Shown here piece after piece: positions 11,624-24,000 of a stretch of 64,000 bases of DNA. The position numbers and the translations under genes were made by a program. The DNA lies in NCBI GenBank assembly GCA_916613615.1, contig OU744724.1:21934171-21998170 (forward strand), read 5' to 3'. How positions within the stretch are numbered: the stretch's first letter is position 1; each line of letters opens with the position of its first letter. The notes under the pieces are model-generated. The model saw only the letters and a list, made by a program, of their open reading frames with translations, did no database searches and was not told the origin of the DNA. The DNA is from Steromphala cineraria (Eukaryota; Mollusca; Gastropoda; Trochida; Trochidae).

Positions 11624-14560
11624 CTGGAGCAAAAAGAAATGATATTTGATTGAATGAATAAGAAGAGGATACTTAATGTAGTTTTCTAAATACCAGGTAT
11701 ATTTCATGGAGTGTCATGGCTAAAGTTGATGAGTGGCACAGCCACAAGTGAAATATAAACTTTACTCATGTCACGAGATGAGATAAACCTGGTATTTGGA
11801 AAACTACATTTAGTATTTTATTTATTATATGATTTTTAATGAAATATGTAATCAAGATGACTTTAAAACTGGAAAGTTGCCCCAATTTGTTAACATAGTT
11901 GAAAATAGTTCCGGCACCTGACCAGTGACGATCTATCATAATATATGGTCACTGGTCACAGTGACAATATAATATATTGTCACTGTTGCCTGATAGACAG
12001 TTTATTTCACTGATACAACTCAGTATTTCATCGCTGGTCATATAATAAACAGGCTGAACTGCTACACCAAGTGGTGATACGACAACAGGCCACATCTTGA
12101 AAGATGGGATACACTCAAGGATGCTTTGATGATGAAAACTATAGGTACACTAGCTGTTAGTAATTAAATTCTTAATAATATATGAATGTTGTTACTGTTC
12201 ATTAAGATTGTCCTCCAGCTCTTGAAATTTAATTAGGATTGAAACGTTTAACATCCAATCCACATAGCTTCATTATAAGCTAAACGTCTAAGAAGTATAA
12301 AGTATGTTACCTCGACAAGCACAGCAATGTAGGTTTACCATTGGTCAAAACTGTTCATGTGTGGTAAGAATATTTTACTCCATCTTAACAGTCCTTTTCC
12401 CTATTAAATTACACTTGTGACTTCATCCTATTGTTCTCTCGCTCCATTATTTTTCAGTAATGAAGTGTTGTATTTTACATCAAGTTTTTCAATTGAAATT
12501 TAAATTTTTTTAATATTTTAATTTATGATTTTGATTAGGCATTAAGTTGAGTTTAATTTAAGTCAGTTAATATCCTCGTAACTCTCCACTCCTTAAAAAA
12601 ATGAGCCTCTGGCCCTGGGGTCCTCGGCTCCATTATTTGTTAGAAATGGAGAGTTACTGCGTTATGCCAAGAGTAATCTCCCTTTAAAGTTATTTCATTT
12701 GATATTCAAATACATGATGATGTGACCGAATACCTAAATACAAAATTTATTGGGGGTTCTTCTATTTTGAGGTCATAGCATTTTGACATCAACAATGATG
12801 TCAAAGCATTGTAAGGTCATCAATTCATGACATATCGGTAGGTTGCTTTGATAATAGCAGTATCTATGTACAGTGGTGTATCCAAATGGATGTTTCAAAA
12901 GTAAAATTCTCTCACCAGTAGAGGAAGATGAAGAAGAAAACAAGATGGAAGCCGAGCCGGACTAGGCTCTCCCTCATGTAGTACTTTAGCTGCTGCCGGT
13001 TGTGAATCTCAGTGGGGTCGAACATCCCGATATTGCCCGACGGGTTCGTTATATATCTGTTAACATAACCATGCAATCAACAATATTATGATTAATAGAG
13101 AACAAGTTTTATGGTTTACAAACAACTTCATTATTGCAAGTTTGTGACATTGCACTACAGTAGAAATATTTTAAAAGAAAATGGTGAATAAGCATTTCAG
13201 TGAAGAGAAGCTGTGGTTGAACAATCCAAAGTGCAGAGTATCCTTGGGGAAACTATTAAGTTCTTCAATTATTTCTTCTCCCTCATAAACACATAATATT
13301 GCAATATAGTAACACATTTCTATTAAGCAAAATCTTCATATGGTTGTAATGATGTTAAGGATGCTGATGCTGAATTGCTGAATTACCACATTTCGCTCAC
13401 AAAGATGTATAATAATAAACAGGGTATCACTCGTGAAAATATCGGTTCATCCAGTCCCTCGATGAGACTGAAGATAAAGATATCCTCTATGTAGGGTACA
13501 ACATACTTGTAAGTGATCCATGCTCCGAGAGGCAGATAGACGATGAAGATGATCCAGTGACCACTAAGCAGAAGGAAGAGAGTCAACACATCCTGGGCTA
13601 TCAGCTCTGGCAGAATCCACTGGACACAAACACAAACAGATTTGAAATTTGTGTTACTTACTACATCACGACAAATCATTCAATAATTGTACTCTTGTGA
13701 ATGGACATTGGATAAGTAGGGATAAGGGGAGATAGGTTGAAAGTTTTGTAGAACTCACAAGTAAAATATATCACTAATACTTACATTATTGAGTTTGGAA
13801 CAGCAAGATGTGGCATTCAGGTAATCACATTCAAGATCTGACAGCGTTATTATCTTAGTAGTTAAGGGGATATAAACCATATACAAATATTACAGGCTAT
13901 ATATGCCTGTGAAGCTCCTACATATACCATGATATCAATCGAGCCAAAAAACTTGCTTTCTTGACGGGTGGTTACTAATATTTATTCTTTTACCTGAACA
14001 TTTTAACCATTGTGTGTAGGAGTTAGGAAGAACTATTTCATACTAAATGTATCATTATCAAACAGTGTCTCTTGTCGAAATTGTATAAAATTCTGCTTGT
14101 GATGTGAACTTGGCAGTAATAGCAGTATTGCATCACACAGGTATGACCTCTCATCTGGGTAATGCGGCTTTGACTAAAATTATAAAAGGTTTCCTTATAA
14201 TATTTCATAAACCTATATAAAGATCATATTAGATGAAAAGATACTTAAATTCTAAAGGCAAACATTGGTCTGAAATAAAATTGTTGCAATGCAATCTAGT
14301 AAATACTTTAATCTTCTGCATTAACATTAACAATGATCACAACTTTGTCGAAAATATTGGTTAAGAAATCCCTTGCAATGAAATTTATCAATTCAACAAA
14401 ACGCATTTCTTGAAGAAATCATTTCATTTTCTACACGTATCCGTATGTAATTCTAAATTTTACAGGTTCATTAAAAGAAGGATACGAAATAAACTGCGAG
14501 AAAAAGTAGAGCCGCTTCATCTAGCAGCGCAAATATGAACAAGAAAGAATCTAAAGCCAT
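11587..14560 (-). CDS. CNIH4: Cornichon family ER cargo receptor CNIH4, complete, 5 coding exons
   Basis: Coding exons on the minus strand are 14560-14486, 13853-13785, 13619-13507, 13056-12916 and 11623-11587 (435 bp, 144 aa plus stop). All introns are GT-AG and phases match. The protein has a first membrane segment at about residues 4-25, the CNIH4-type luminal block [18 protein letters not shown] (about 29-46), a long hydrophobic stretch at about 58-83, the cornichon signature DPTEIHNR at 99-106, and a final membrane helix at about 117-139. Vertebrate CNIH4 is about 139 aa, so the length fits. The DLECDY and CCSKLN blocks separate it from CNIH1-3. Family members sit in the ER and early secretory pathway and load membrane cargo, including GPCRs, into COPII vesicles; that function is inferred from the family. 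It is divergent from TTC8 and shares its promoter. No AATAAA is seen on the minus strand in the 500 bp after the stop; an ATTAAA lies at 11145-11150. Confidence 0.95.
11669..11816. mobile_element. 148-bp MITE-like element in CNIH4 intron 4
   Basis: Terminal inverted repeats of 30 bp at 11669-11698 and 11787-11816 (ATACTTAATGTAGTTTTCTA and on) differ at two positions. The element ends 45 bp from the CNIH4 exon 5 acceptor. Confidence 0.7.
12916..13056 (-). CDS. CNIH4: CNIH4 coding exon 4
   Basis: A 141-bp exon whose first base completes the Lys codon. It encodes [20 protein letters not shown] followed by QQLK and the start of the last membrane helix. The donor is GTGAG at 12915-12911. The [15 protein letters not shown] block is the strongest CNIH4 match in the gene. 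Confidence 0.96.
13507..13619 (-). CDS. CNIH4: CNIH4 coding exon 3
   Basis: A 113-bp exon starting WILPELIAQ and ending GAWITY plus two bases of a Lys codon. It carries the long central hydrophobic region. Acceptor TGTCCAG, donor GTATGT. The reading frame stays open past the donor for about 40 codons, but that extension loses cornichon similarity and is intronic. Confidence 0.95.
13785..13853 (-). CDS. CNIH4: CNIH4 coding exon 2
   Basis: A 69-bp, phase 0-0 exon for 23 residues, [11 protein letters not shown] through KLNN. AG acceptor at 13855-13854 and GTAAG donor at 13784-13780. It was found by similarity to the CNIH4 luminal loop. Confidence 0.95.
14486..14560 (-). CDS. CNIH4: CNIH4 coding exon 1
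   Basis: Encodes residues 1-25, [20 protein letters not shown] and then LAVYF. The start is the ATG at 14560-14558, matching the usual cornichon N-terminus, which begins a few residues before the first membrane helix. The donor reads GTATCC, a weak match beyond GT. The exon ends in phase 0. Confidence 0.93.
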
Positions 14561-14970
14561 CTTATCAGCCCTCTTCTACCGGTTCCACAACTTGATGCCA
14601 AGAACGATAAGCAGGTGCGCGAAAAAGTAAATGCAGACCACAAGAAAATATTTTGGGTTGTGTTGCTGCGAATGTCATTGAGTGTTTATCATTTAGTGTT
14701 GCATCATATTCTGAATATGATAAATTTTTGGTTGTTTTGTTTTCTTGAAATTAAAAACTTGTTGTTTCTAAAAGATGAAATAGGATACGAATCTTGATAT
14801 ACATATGTTATCTAAACCCTTTATGTTTTCTGACTGATGCCTAATTGATCGTCGAAATGCTGCTTTTCTGCGTGACGGGCGTTGTGATTGGATAACAGTA
14901 AGAAGTGAAACGATTGGATAATTGTTATGAAGGGAGATAATTTCCAAATAGTTTGTTGTCAAACAACAAC
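14561..14970. promoter_or_regulatory. Divergent CNIH4/TTC8 promoter interval
   Basis: The two start codons lie 410 bp apart in head-to-head orientation, so both 5' UTRs and a shared promoter should fall here. Seen directly: two ATTGG motifs (inverted CCAAT boxes) at 14887-14891 and 14913-14917, 26 bp apart, and GTTGTCAAACAAC at 14955-14967. No clear TATA box was placed for either gene. Paired CCAAT boxes are typical NF-Y sites in bidirectional promoters; activity is inferred. Transcription start sites cannot be read from the sequence. Confidence 0.7.
14955..14967 (+). promoter_or_regulatory. Imperfect X-box-like (RFX) site upstream of TTC8 ATG
   Basis: GTTGTCAAACAAC fits the ciliary X-box pattern GYTRCC-N(1-3)-RRHRAC except for one base (T instead of C at position 5). 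It ends 3 bp before the TTC8 ATG. RFX/DAF-19 regulation through X-boxes is established for BBS genes, including worm bbs-8. The match is imperfect and could be chance, and the site may lie in the transcribed leader. Confidence 0.35.
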
Positions 14971-15072
14971 ATGGATCCACTTTTTCTTGCACATAGCTAC
15001 TTTAGGCGAAGAAAGTATCAAAAATGTGTCGATATCTGCAGTCAACTTTTAGAGAAAAATCCCTACGATCAG
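14971..15072 (+). CDS. TTC8: TTC8 coding exon 1
   Basis: 34 codons, MDPLFLAHSYFRRRKYQKC to EKNPYDQ, forming the N-terminal TPR helix pair. The donor is GTATTT. The ATG aligns with the internal Met of the vertebrate start (MEPLLLAWSYFRRRKF), and no in-frame upstream ATG is preferred by similarity. Phase 0 end. Confidence 0.95.
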
Positions 15073-18000
15073 GTATTTTGATGAAACGTTATTTAAGGAT
15101 ACTTAAATAGATTTTACCTTGTCAGATGGAAGAACAACTTGCACTGTCGGTATCAATAAGAAAACATGTATACATAGAATAAATTGTGTCACTTAATAGA
15201 TTTTAATTACATGATAATTAAAATCTATTAAGTGACACAATTTATTCTAGTTGAGGCTAGATTAACATTGAATTTCTTTGACATTATTGACATTTGACAT
15301 TATATATATCCTAACAATGATGAGATGTCATTTTTATAAAAGCATTAATCCCTTCAGTTTTATTTATATCCTTGTGTAATGGGTTTTCAGTCAGATAAGG
15401 AAAAAAGACCTGTATTTGAAAAATTACCACATGTATTGATGAGAAATTACTCTTAATCATTCATTGTCATATCATCTAATTGAAATTTATGAAAACCAAT
15501 TATATTTAACATTTGTACAACATGATAAAATATTATTCTAAATAAAAATAACTTTGATTAATCATATCCTTGTGTAATGGGTTTTCAGTCAGATAAGGAA
15601 TAAAGACCTGTATTTGAAAAATTACCACAGGTATTGATGAAAAATTACTCTTAATCATTAATTGCCATGTTATCTAATAGAAAATTTATGAAAACCGATT
15701 ATATTTATCATTTGTACAACATAGAATGGTTTAACATAACTTTGAAAAAATCCTGACTTTGGAAGTAGTGTCATGTATTTTCAGTCACTTTTTTGAACCT
15801 CTGTTATTTAGAATATGCAGGACAGTTTTTCAAAGTTTATGTTTCACAATGACACAGAAAGTTGACAAAAGTCTGACTAAAAATATTTAATTGATATTTT
15901 TAAGTACATATTATTCTAAATAAAAAAAACTTTGATTCATCATATTTCATAATGAAAAATCGAAAAACATGAAACACTGGGTTTAGAGGGTGACCTAACT
16001 ATTTCTCCGACAGGAATATCAGTTCTGATAGTTTATGGTGCTTTGATAAAAGCTTCTCTTGGAGTTTGTCCATATTTTTTTTAAATGTATTGTGCACTAT
16101 TGGAAAATCATTTAAAACCACTGAGATAACATTTAAAGTTTTGAAAATAAATTTGATAAGAAAAAACAATGAAAACGATGAATATATTTTTTCTTAAAAT
16201 GGCAAGTGACAATAAATATTATCACATCATGACATCTCATTATGTAAAGAATTACAAGGAAATTAGGTGGACAGTTATTAGAGCAAAGTTTGAAAATAAA
16301 AAGACTTTCTTTCCCATAGAAAATTGGTATTAGAAAATTTGCTTTAAAATGTGATGTTTTTTATGTTTTGGCCATAAATTTTTTCTTAAGCAAATTATAT
16401 TTTAAATGACTATTCCTAGATGCACCTATGAACTCTCTGCTGCAAATAATCCACAAGATACTTTAATATCCCTTTGGATATGTTCACAAAAGGGAGTCAA
16501 AATGACTGACCGAAAACACATGATGACTGAAAACAGATGACTTGACGATATTTCAAAATGAAAAATTGAAACACATGAAACGCTGGGTTTAAAGGGTTAC
16601 CTAAATATTTCTCCGACAGGAATAACAGTTCTGATAGTCTCTGGTGCTTTGATAAAGGCTTCTCTTGGAGTTTGTCCATATTTTTTTTAAATGTATTGTG
16701 CACTATTGGAAAATCATTTAAAACCACTGAGATAACATTTAAAGTTTTGAAAATAAATTTGATAAGAAAAAACAATGAAAACGATGAATATATTTTTTCT
16801 TAAAATGGCAAGTGACAATAAATATTATCACATCAAGACATCTCATTATGTAAAGAATTACAAGGAAATTAGGTGGACAGTTATTAGAGCAAAGTTTGAA
16901 AATAAAAAGACTTTCTTTCCCATAGAAAATTGGTATTAGAAAATTTGCTTTAAAATGTGATGTTTTTTATGTTTTGGCCATAAATTTTTTCTTAAGCAAA
17001 TTATATTTTAAATGACTATTCCTAGATGCACCTATGAACTCTCTGCTGCAAATAATCCACAAGATACTTTAATATCCCTTTGGATATGTTCACAAAAGGG
17101 AGTCAAAATGACTGACCGAAAACACATGATGACTGAAAACAGATGACTTGACGATATTTCAAAATGAAAAATTGAAACACATGAAACGCTGGGTTTAAAG
17201 GGTTACCTAAATATTTCTCCGACAGGAATAACAGTTCTGATAGTCTCTGGTGCTTTGATAAAGGCTTCTCTTGGAGTTTGTCCATATTTTTTTAAAACGT
17301 ATTGTGCGCTATAAGCAAATAATTCAAAACCACTGAGATAACTTTTAATGTTTTGAAAATAAATTTGATAAGAAATAACACTGAAAACGATAAAATGGCA
17401 AGTGACAATAAATATTATCACATCAAGACATCTCCTTATGTAAAGAATTACAAGAAAATTAGGTGGACAGTTATTAGAGCAAGGTTTGAAAATAAAGAGA
17501 CTTTCTTTCCCACAGAAAATTGGTATTAGAAAATTTGCTTTAAAATGTTATGTTTTTACCATGATGTTTTTTCTAAAGCAAGTTATATTTTAAATGACTA
17601 TTCCTAGATGAACATGTGAACCCTCTGCTGCAAATAATCCACAAGGTACTTTGATATCCCTTTGGTTATGTTAACGACAGGGAGTCAAAATGACTGACCG
17701 AAAACACATGATGACTGAAAACAGATGACTTGACGATAATGTTTGTGTTTACAGCAGTAAAAGCAATATAGCACACACAAAAATATCCTCTCAAAACAGA
17801 AACTATGAGAAGTTAATTTTCTAAATCCAAGATATCATCAATAAGCTTTCATATTCCAGGCTGCATGGACACTGAAAACAAGGGCACTGACGGGTCAGGT
17901 GTATGTAGATGAGGTTGATGTTGATGAAGAAGGAATCGCAGAGATGTTGATGGACGACAATGTGATAGCAACAGTAGCAAGACCTGGCACATCACTACGT

Positions 18001-21000
18001 GGAATCAAACCAGGCACAGGGCAAGGCATGCCCAGTCAGGGGGTCAGGTACTAAGTGTTATATTCTTCTCCCTAAATGTTCAGCATTCTGTATACACAAT
18101 CTTTTCCATTGATGACTGATAGGTCCTGCTGATAGATTTACCCAAATTCTGCATCAAATACTCATAAAATTTGGAAAGGTCTTTTAGACACAAAGTTCTT
18201 TTTTGTTACTATAAAGACTCACCCATAGAGGCGCTCCCATAAATCTGCTCAGATTCAATTCCTTGTGTTAGTGTCCCTGGACACAATATCAAAGTTTTAC
18301 TTCGTCTTATTTTTAGATAATTATCACAATTAGGAATGAGAAATAATGGTTGTCAAGATCTAAAGCATAACCATGATCATATTGATATTCTTCAAAACAA
18401 TATCTAGTTAAAGGTTTTTAGATATCCTGATATTCCAACATAATGTTTTATCAGACCCATGAGCCAGTCTGGTCGTCCATTGAGTGGGTTCTCCCGGCCG
18501 GGAACCCAGTCTGGTAGACCTGGGACGATGGAACAAGCCATCAGAACTCCTCGCACTGCCCACACCGCCAGACCTGTCACGAGTGCATCAGGGAGATACG
18601 TCCGCCTGGGGACTGTGAGTATAAGCCTTATCCTCTATAAAGATTATTAAAATATTGACAGAGAACTAATTATGATAGCTTACAATCAAATCAGCCTATG
18701 AAATAAGCTTGACGAGTAGCCAGCCCAATAACATTATTTTGTGTTTGACAAATTATTGGAAACCCTAAAAGTTGTAACCGTAACCAAAAGCAACTAAGTA
18801 AAAGTAACCAGGCTGTTAGACTGTCCTTCTTTTATACACTGACATAAGTGATGCTATCTAATTTGAGAGTAATGTGATAATGTCCTGCTGTTCTAATTCC
18901 TGATGCATTGTCAATTGAACACCATGTCTATTTTTAGTTTTGAAAGAATTGTCTTTAACTGGTTATTTGGTGTTTGTCAACCAATCAATTCATTACTATG
19001 CTGGACAAAATAAGTTAGGGATATGTTTTTATCAATATTTCATCAGGAGATCAATGAAGAAATACATCAATATTCATCATTTCATGTTTTTAACATATCC
19101 TTAATTGATTTTGTTCAGTATATACATATACACACAGTTTAAATCAGTTATGTCAATAGATATTTTATGACGTGTATGTTTCCACTTTCCACCCTTCAGG
19201 CTTCCATGTTGTCCAACGCAGATGGTCCTTTCATCAACCTGGCTCGACTTAATTTCTCAAAATACGCTGCGAGACAGAATCTCGCAAAAGCTTTGTTTGA
19301 ATACATTTTCCATCATGAAAATGATGTCAGAAATGTAAGCATAACTTATTGTCAAACATAAATATTAATGCATAAATATTATATTTTATTTCAAATTAAA
19401 AAATGTACTTGTTTGTTAGAATTGTAAAGGCATGATAAATTTCTTATGTTTTTGTGTATATCAAATTTGTATTTCTTCATATTTATTATCACAAGTTATG
19501 AATATATAGTTCATGGAATTAGCTATATTCTCTTGTGTTTTAAAATCTGAATTTTTTTTTTTAAACGTTTTATATTATCAAAGTTTGTTTAGTTCTATGA
19601 CTAATGAGAATGTTTTTGAGCTAGTAATGTAGAATCTCCATGACTGCAAATAATTTATTAAGGTTTAAGAAAAAAGTATTTGAATTGTCTCTTGAGACTA
19701 AATAATTCTATTAATTATTCAAATGATTATAAACCAGGCGCTGGAGTTAGCTGCCCTTGCCACAGAGGCGTGTCAATACAAGGACTGGTGGTGGAAAGTT
19801 CAACTAGCTAAGTGTTACTACAGGTTAGTGTTGTTCGAATACTTTGATTATCATACTGATGTCACTCACTTGTAAACAGTTCACCTACAATTTGAAGACT
19901 ACTGAGGAATCTCTCTATTTAGTGATCAGAGTTAGGAGCGTTGATATGTGATGTCTGTTCCTGACCAAAATACACCCTTATATGGAAGTGATTCATGAAT
20001 AATACAGCAAAAAATATCATGAATATCCACGAAATAATCTTCCTTATTGATTGAAGAATAACAAGTTAATTATGTAATTGAACATAAAAGTAATGATAAA
20101 ATATTTGTCCTCATCCTTATTTTCTATCTTAGGCCCCCATTATTTTCCCTTTCAGATTGGGTATGTACCGAGACGCAGAGAAGCAGTTAAAGTCAGCCCT
20201 GAAGCAGGAGGATATGGTGGACTCCTACCTCTACCTGAGTAAGGTGTACATCCGTCTCGACCAGCCCCTAACCGCCATGGAGACGTACAAACAGGCTCTG
20301 GAGAAGTTCCCGGGGGAGACCTCACTTCTTACTGGCATTGCCAGGATACATGAGGTGAGAGGTTTGAATTTGAAGATTACTGAATACTGTACAAATTTAG
20401 ATAAAACTGCATGCAAGCTATTAAAAAAATTCCCAGATCTCATAACTCACAATCTTGTTACATCAGTGTTTTTCTATAGACAAAGCTCCTACGATACCCT
20501 GATATTTATCACACCAATTCCTCCTAATAATACAGACTATGTAATGACTTGCTTGACCAATATTGGCAGTATGTGACAAAGAGTTTGATAAAAAAAAAAA
20601 TTCAGGCCCCTCGTATAACGTTTCCAATGACATGTCTGTTAATGCTATTCATGGCATATTTGAGCCATGTGGCATGATAGATCAGGTGATTGAAGAAACA
20701 CAAATGTAGCAAGATGTCTATTTATCAGCATCACGAGAATACAACCATACAGAATCTATCCTTATAAAACTGACATCCAAACAAGAAAACCACAAAATGT
20801 TTCGGGTCTATTGGTTTATTTGGTTATGAATAGACCCTCTTATTACAGCCAAAATTCTGTAAATATTTTGAATATATTTGCAGTAGATATACAGTTCCTC
20901 TTTTCCAAAGGGAAGGAACTCTTTGTTTTGTAACTAGTTACTTCCCTTTGGTAATGATGTCTGAAATGTCAATTCAGTGGTATCATAATACAGAAAAAAT

Positions 21001-24000
21001 CAGTTGTGATTTTAACATTATTTCTGTTACCTTTTACTTGTTTTATATTATATTTTATATTGAAAATAGTTTGCAATTTATTTCCTAAATCCAATTGGCA
21101 TAGAAAGATATTTTTCCTAAAAACCATGTTACATTCAGACTGAATTTTTAGCTCATCTGGCCTGACCCCTAATAAGGGCCACAGGAGCCACACCCTAAAA
21201 ACCTATTTTCATCTTCTTCTCCAGAACCATAAGGCTTAGAAAGCTGAAACTTTGTGTACAGACTCCTTGGCTAGTGAGGATTATAAATTGTAGCTTTGGT
21301 GGCCCTGTGACCCCTAATAAGGGCCACAGGAGCCACACCCTAAAAACCTATTTTCATCTTCTTCTCCAGAACCATAAGGCTTAGAAAGCTGAAACTTTGT
21401 GTACAGACTCCTTGGCTAGTGAGGATTATAAATTGTAGCTTTGGTGACCCTGTGACCCCTAATAAGGGCCACAGGGGCCACACCCTTAAAACCTATTTTC
21501 ATCTTCTTCTCCAGAACCATAAGGCCTAGAAAGCTGAAACTTTGTGTACAGACTCCTTGGCTAGTGAGGATTATAAATTGTAGCTTTGGTTGCCCTGTGA
21601 CCCCTAATAAGGGCCACAGATGCCATGACCTAAAAACCTATTTTCATCTTCTTCTCCTGAACCATAAGGCCTAGAAAGCTGAAACTTTGTGTACAGACTC
21701 CTTGGCTAGTGAGGATTATAATTTGTAGCTTTGGTGACCCTGTGACCCCTAATAAGGGCCACAGGGGCCACACCCTTAAAACCTATTTTCATCTTCTTCT
21801 CCAGAACCATAAGGCCTAGAAAGCTGAAACTTCGTGTACAGACTCCTTGGCTAGTGAGGATTATAAATTGTAGCTTTGGTTGCCCTGTGACCCCTAATAA
21901 GGGCCACAGATGCCATGACCTAAAAACCTATTTTCATCTTCTTCTCCTGAACCATAAGGCCTAGAAAGCTGAAACTTTGTGTACAGACTCCTTGGCTAGT
22001 GAGGATTATAATTTGTAGCTTTGGTGACCCTGTGACCCCTAATAAGGGCCACAGGGGCCACACCCTTAAAACCTATTTTCATCTTCTTCTCCAGAACCAT
22101 AAGGCCTAGAAAGCTGAAACTTTGTGTACAGACTCCTTGACTAGTGAGGATTATGAATTGTAGCTTTGGTGACCCTTTTGCCCCTAATAAAGGCAACAGG
22201 AACGTCCTTCAAATCTATTTTTATCTTCTTCTGAAGTATAAGGCCTAGAAAACTGAATCTTGTATCCATTATACTTAATTTTATGATTGGTGCCCCTGTG
22301 GCCTTTACAAAGGGGGAATCACATTGGCCACACTCTACAGCATAATTGATGATGAAGCCTGATGAGCTACAGAGCCAATGGCTCTATTTTTTACGTTTGG
22401 TCCGGATACCAACCCAATATTCAAGAAGGAACTTTTTAATATGTAAATCATTTACCTCAGTTAAATCACATGTAAAGCCTGTTGAGCTACAGAGCAACCA
22501 GCTTTATTTTCTTGGAAGAAATTTGCATGTAAAAGGGTGAAAATAGAAGCATGGGCTCTACAACTCATCAAGGACTAAATTATCTAAGGTTAAAGACTTA
22601 CATGTCAGATAATGAGACATAACATACATGCAATTTCTTTCAAAGAAAAGACAGCCACAAAGTTTGCAACTGGTTTGCATTGGTACAATTCAACTCCTAG
22701 AAGCACTTTTTTAAGAGGCAAAGAAACTCTCAATTGCAAAAAAAACAACCTGGAATATTTTATTACCATCACACAGCCCCCAATTTGTCTTTATGACTCA
22801 TAAACATTCTTCTCTTCAGGGTTTGAATGAGATGGACAATGCTGTGAAGTTCTACAAGGACGTATTACATTACGACAATATGCATGTGGAGGCAGTAGCT
22901 TGTATAGGCACTCATCACTTCTACACCGATCAACCAGAGATTGCTCTCAAGTTTTACAGGTAGGTCATTACCTTGTGTTTCCTTTCTTCAATGTGCAAAG
23001 TAAACTTCTCATTTCATCAGTGATTCACATACATTTCACTGGATGGAAGAGTAAGCATACGATCAAAAATGTATTTTTTGCAATTAAGAAATTATTGTCT
23101 ACAAAAACTTTTTCATGCTCTTGTCATGTATGGGGGGTTTGCGTTCTGTGTTAGTAAAACTTCTCATTCCACCAGTTTTTCACATACACTCCAGGGGATG
23201 AAGGAGTAAGCTTACCGTATCCTCGCGGGTATATGACCACCCTCGAACTAAAGCCCACCCCCCATTTTTCAGGGTTGAGCAGGTTGGGGTCAATCTCGGT
23301 TTATAGCCCACCCCCCAATTCTCGGAAGTGTGACACAATCGATGTCAGACATTCGAGTTAGCGATGTTTACACCGAAAGCAAAATGCACAAGTTTACATC
23401 GATGTCATTCCTTGAAAAATAAAAATACATTGTTCTGTTGTTGTTTTTAATGACTATATACATTGTCAATTAATAAAAATAAAACAATATATTGTTTTTG
23501 AATAATCATGCATCATTAACGTACTGTTAAATTTCAGCAGAAATCACGATGTTTGTGGCTTCACTTGCATCAGCGATCGGGAATTGAATCCCATAATATT
23601 ATCAAGAACTATCGCTTTATAAGGCTTGTTATCCATTCTAAATGTTCAATATGGCATATTTCCAAACTTATCTATCATATTTAATCAAAGTTCAAAGATA
23701 TCTTTGTCAAATATACTTTCGAGAAAGCACGTTGTTTTACTGTACTTGGAATCTCAATCGTAATTTCTTGACGACAAATAACATTATTAATATTCTTTCG
23801 TGCTCATTATCATAATATTTGCAAGTTTTTCTTCGAATTTTATATACGTAAATATTTCAATTAACTGCATGTTGTTTTGGAAAAAGTAATATATCTAAAA
23901 TGTTAAACAAATATTTGAATATTTAGACATTTAATAATGTATCAACAATATGTTGTCTTGAATTTATTACAACCACGTTTCAGTTTCATACATCGTTTTC

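Noticed and set aside
13383..13506. Continuation of the CNIH4 exon 3 frame ([16 protein letters not shown]...)
   Set aside because: Cornichon similarity resumes only in exon 4 after a GTATGT donor; the extension is intronic.
16497..17421. Minus-strand frames with MDKLQEKPLSKHQRLSELLF in two places
   Set aside because: They fall in the 606-bp tandem units, differ only through unit drift, and match no protein; they are chance frames in repeats.
20156..20576. Long plus-strand frame continuing past TTC8 exon 6
   Set aside because: TTC8 similarity stops at the GTGAGA donor after IHE; the continuation is intron read-through.
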